Assembly (NCBI GenBank): GCA_018647275.1
Contig: JABGTH010000291.1
Coordinates: 1-24,102 of the forward strand
DNA from: Paracoccaceae bacterium
GTDB taxonomy: Bacteria; Pseudomonadota; Alphaproteobacteria; Rhodobacterales; Rhodobacteraceae
Direction: 5' to 3'
Length of the DNA stretch: 24,102 nt
The notes under the pieces were generated by a model. That model had not been told where the DNA came from and searched no databases. It saw only the letters and a program-made list of their open reading frames with translations. The first letter of the stretch is position 1. Each line of letters begins with the position of its first letter. The translations under genes and the position numbers were made by a program. Below are positions 23,384 through 24,102 of this stretch, one piece after another.

Positions 23384-24102
23384 ATGAGCGATCAGCCGGC
23401 AGTTGTAAAAGCGATTGAGTGGCCCACTTTCTTTTTGTGGTTGGCGTGTTGGGGGTTGTGGCTGATTGGGGTGTTCGTGCTGCCAATGGTTTCGATGTTG
23501 TTGGCTGGTGTTGTTCTGACCCTGGTGCTGGTTTTACAATCCTCCCTCAGCCACGAGGCGCTGCACGGGCATCCGTTTGCATCGCGCAGGGTGAATGATG
23601 GTTTGGCGACGGTGTCTTTGGGGTTACTTGTTCCCTACATTAGGTTTCGCGACACGCATCTGGCCCACCACATCGATGAACGCCTGACCGATCCTTATGA
23701 CGATCCCGAAACGAATTTTTATGATCCTGCCGTTTGGGCAAGGATGGCGCCATGGCGGCAACGGATTATGCAGCTGAACAACGCGCTGTTGGGGCGGATG
23801 TTGATTGGGCCACTGATGTCCCAAGTGATGTTCATGCGCGGTGACTGGCGTGAAATGCGCCAAGGCAACCGTGCGATCATAGGTGCATGGGGCATCCATT
23901 TTCTGAGCAGTGCGTTGGTGATCACGGTTGTTGTCACGTCACCAATACCGATCTGGATCTATCTGATGTGTTGTTATTTCGCGATGTCAGTCCTGAAAAT
24001 TCGGACCTTCCTAGAGCACCGCGCTCACCAGTATTCAACGGCCCGTACAGTTATTATCGACGACAAAGGTCCGTTGGCGTTCTTGTTCTTGAACAACAAT
24101 CT
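23384..24102 (+). CDS. Membrane fatty-acid-desaturase-like di-iron protein (partial)
   Basis: The frame is open from this ATG to the window edge (239 codons), so the C-terminus is missing. GGAG lies seven bases upstream, and only nine bases separate it from the SDR stop. The translation has two N-terminal helices (about 15-52), a first histidine box HEALHG (H57, H61), a second box HLAHH (H92, H95, H96), further helices around 165-205, then FLEHRAHQYSTART. The two boxes are those of the membrane desaturase/hydroxylase superfamily; the third box would lie beyond the edge. Members insert oxygen or a double bond using two irons in the inner membrane. Its place in a carnitine operon is unexplained; it could act on lipid or on a quaternary-amine acyl compound. 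Confidence 0.85.
   Translation, partial: MSDQPAVVKAIEWPTFFLWLACWGLWLIGVFVLPMVSMLLAGVVLTLVLVLQSSLSHEALHGHPFASRRVNDGLATVSLGLLVPYIRFRDTHLAHHIDERLTDPYDDPETNFYDPAVWARMAPWRQRIMQLNNALLGRMLIGPLMSQVMFMRGDWREMRQGNRAIIGAWGIHFLSSALVITVVVTSPIPIWIYLMCCYFAMSVLKIRTFLEHRAHQYSTARTVIIDDKGPLAFLFLNNN

Noticed and set aside
1..24102. CRISPR arrays, insertion sequences, phage or toxin-antitoxin modules
   Set aside because: No regularly spaced repeats, transposase or integrase motifs, or small paired toxin-antitoxin frames were seen on either strand.

Overview
The window looks like chromosomal DNA from a marine alphaproteobacterium of the Roseobacter group (Rhodobacterales). The evidence is a bifunctional PutA of about 1130 residues with a divergent Lrp/AsnC regulator, a Rhodobacterales-type MetRS, a BKACE / carnitine dehydrogenase-thioesterase operon, and an intergenic repeat of a type I recall from Rhodobacterales. 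Base composition is moderate and even. No phage, insertion sequence, CRISPR or plasmid genes were seen. Most genes are intact; three are broken (a PaaI-type thioesterase, a geranylgeranyl-reductase-family flavoprotein and a lipocalin).

Layout. 1-2810: a truncated hotdog thioesterase and metF on the minus strand, divergent from metR, with a clear MetR-type operator between them. metR ends tail to tail with a LysE-family exporter. 2811-4613: suhB-type inositol monophosphatase with a strong terminator and a repeat element, then a rhomboid protease on the minus strand. 4614-8629: putA (minus) and its probable activator putR (plus), separated by about 100 bases rich in dyad symmetries. 8630-9372: a secreted TPR protein and tRNA-Leu(UAA). 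9388-13995: a post-tRNA hairpin, then a two-gene RND efflux operon preceded by a perfect 12-base palindrome. 13996-18711: a minus-strand run of a YcaD-like MFS transporter, metG, a glutathione S-transferase with a TTG start, and a heavily decayed FAD-dependent reductase. 18863-19906: a Tas-like aldo-keto reductase. 19973-24102: a probable L-carnitine catabolic operon.

The carnitine operon contains a 3-dehydrocarnitine cleavage enzyme (BKACE), the remnant of a lipocalin gene, a carnitine 3-dehydrogenase fused to a hotdog (betainyl-CoA) thioesterase, an SDR oxidoreductase and a membrane di-iron desaturase/hydroxylase-like protein cut by the window edge. Overlapping GTGA junctions and short gaps imply co-transcription. 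The first three activities together convert L-carnitine plus acetyl-CoA to glycine betaine and acetoacetate. The SDR and desaturase-like genes have no place in that scheme and are the best candidates for undescribed biology here. A D-carnitine or other carnitine-related side branch is a guess, not something the sequence proves.
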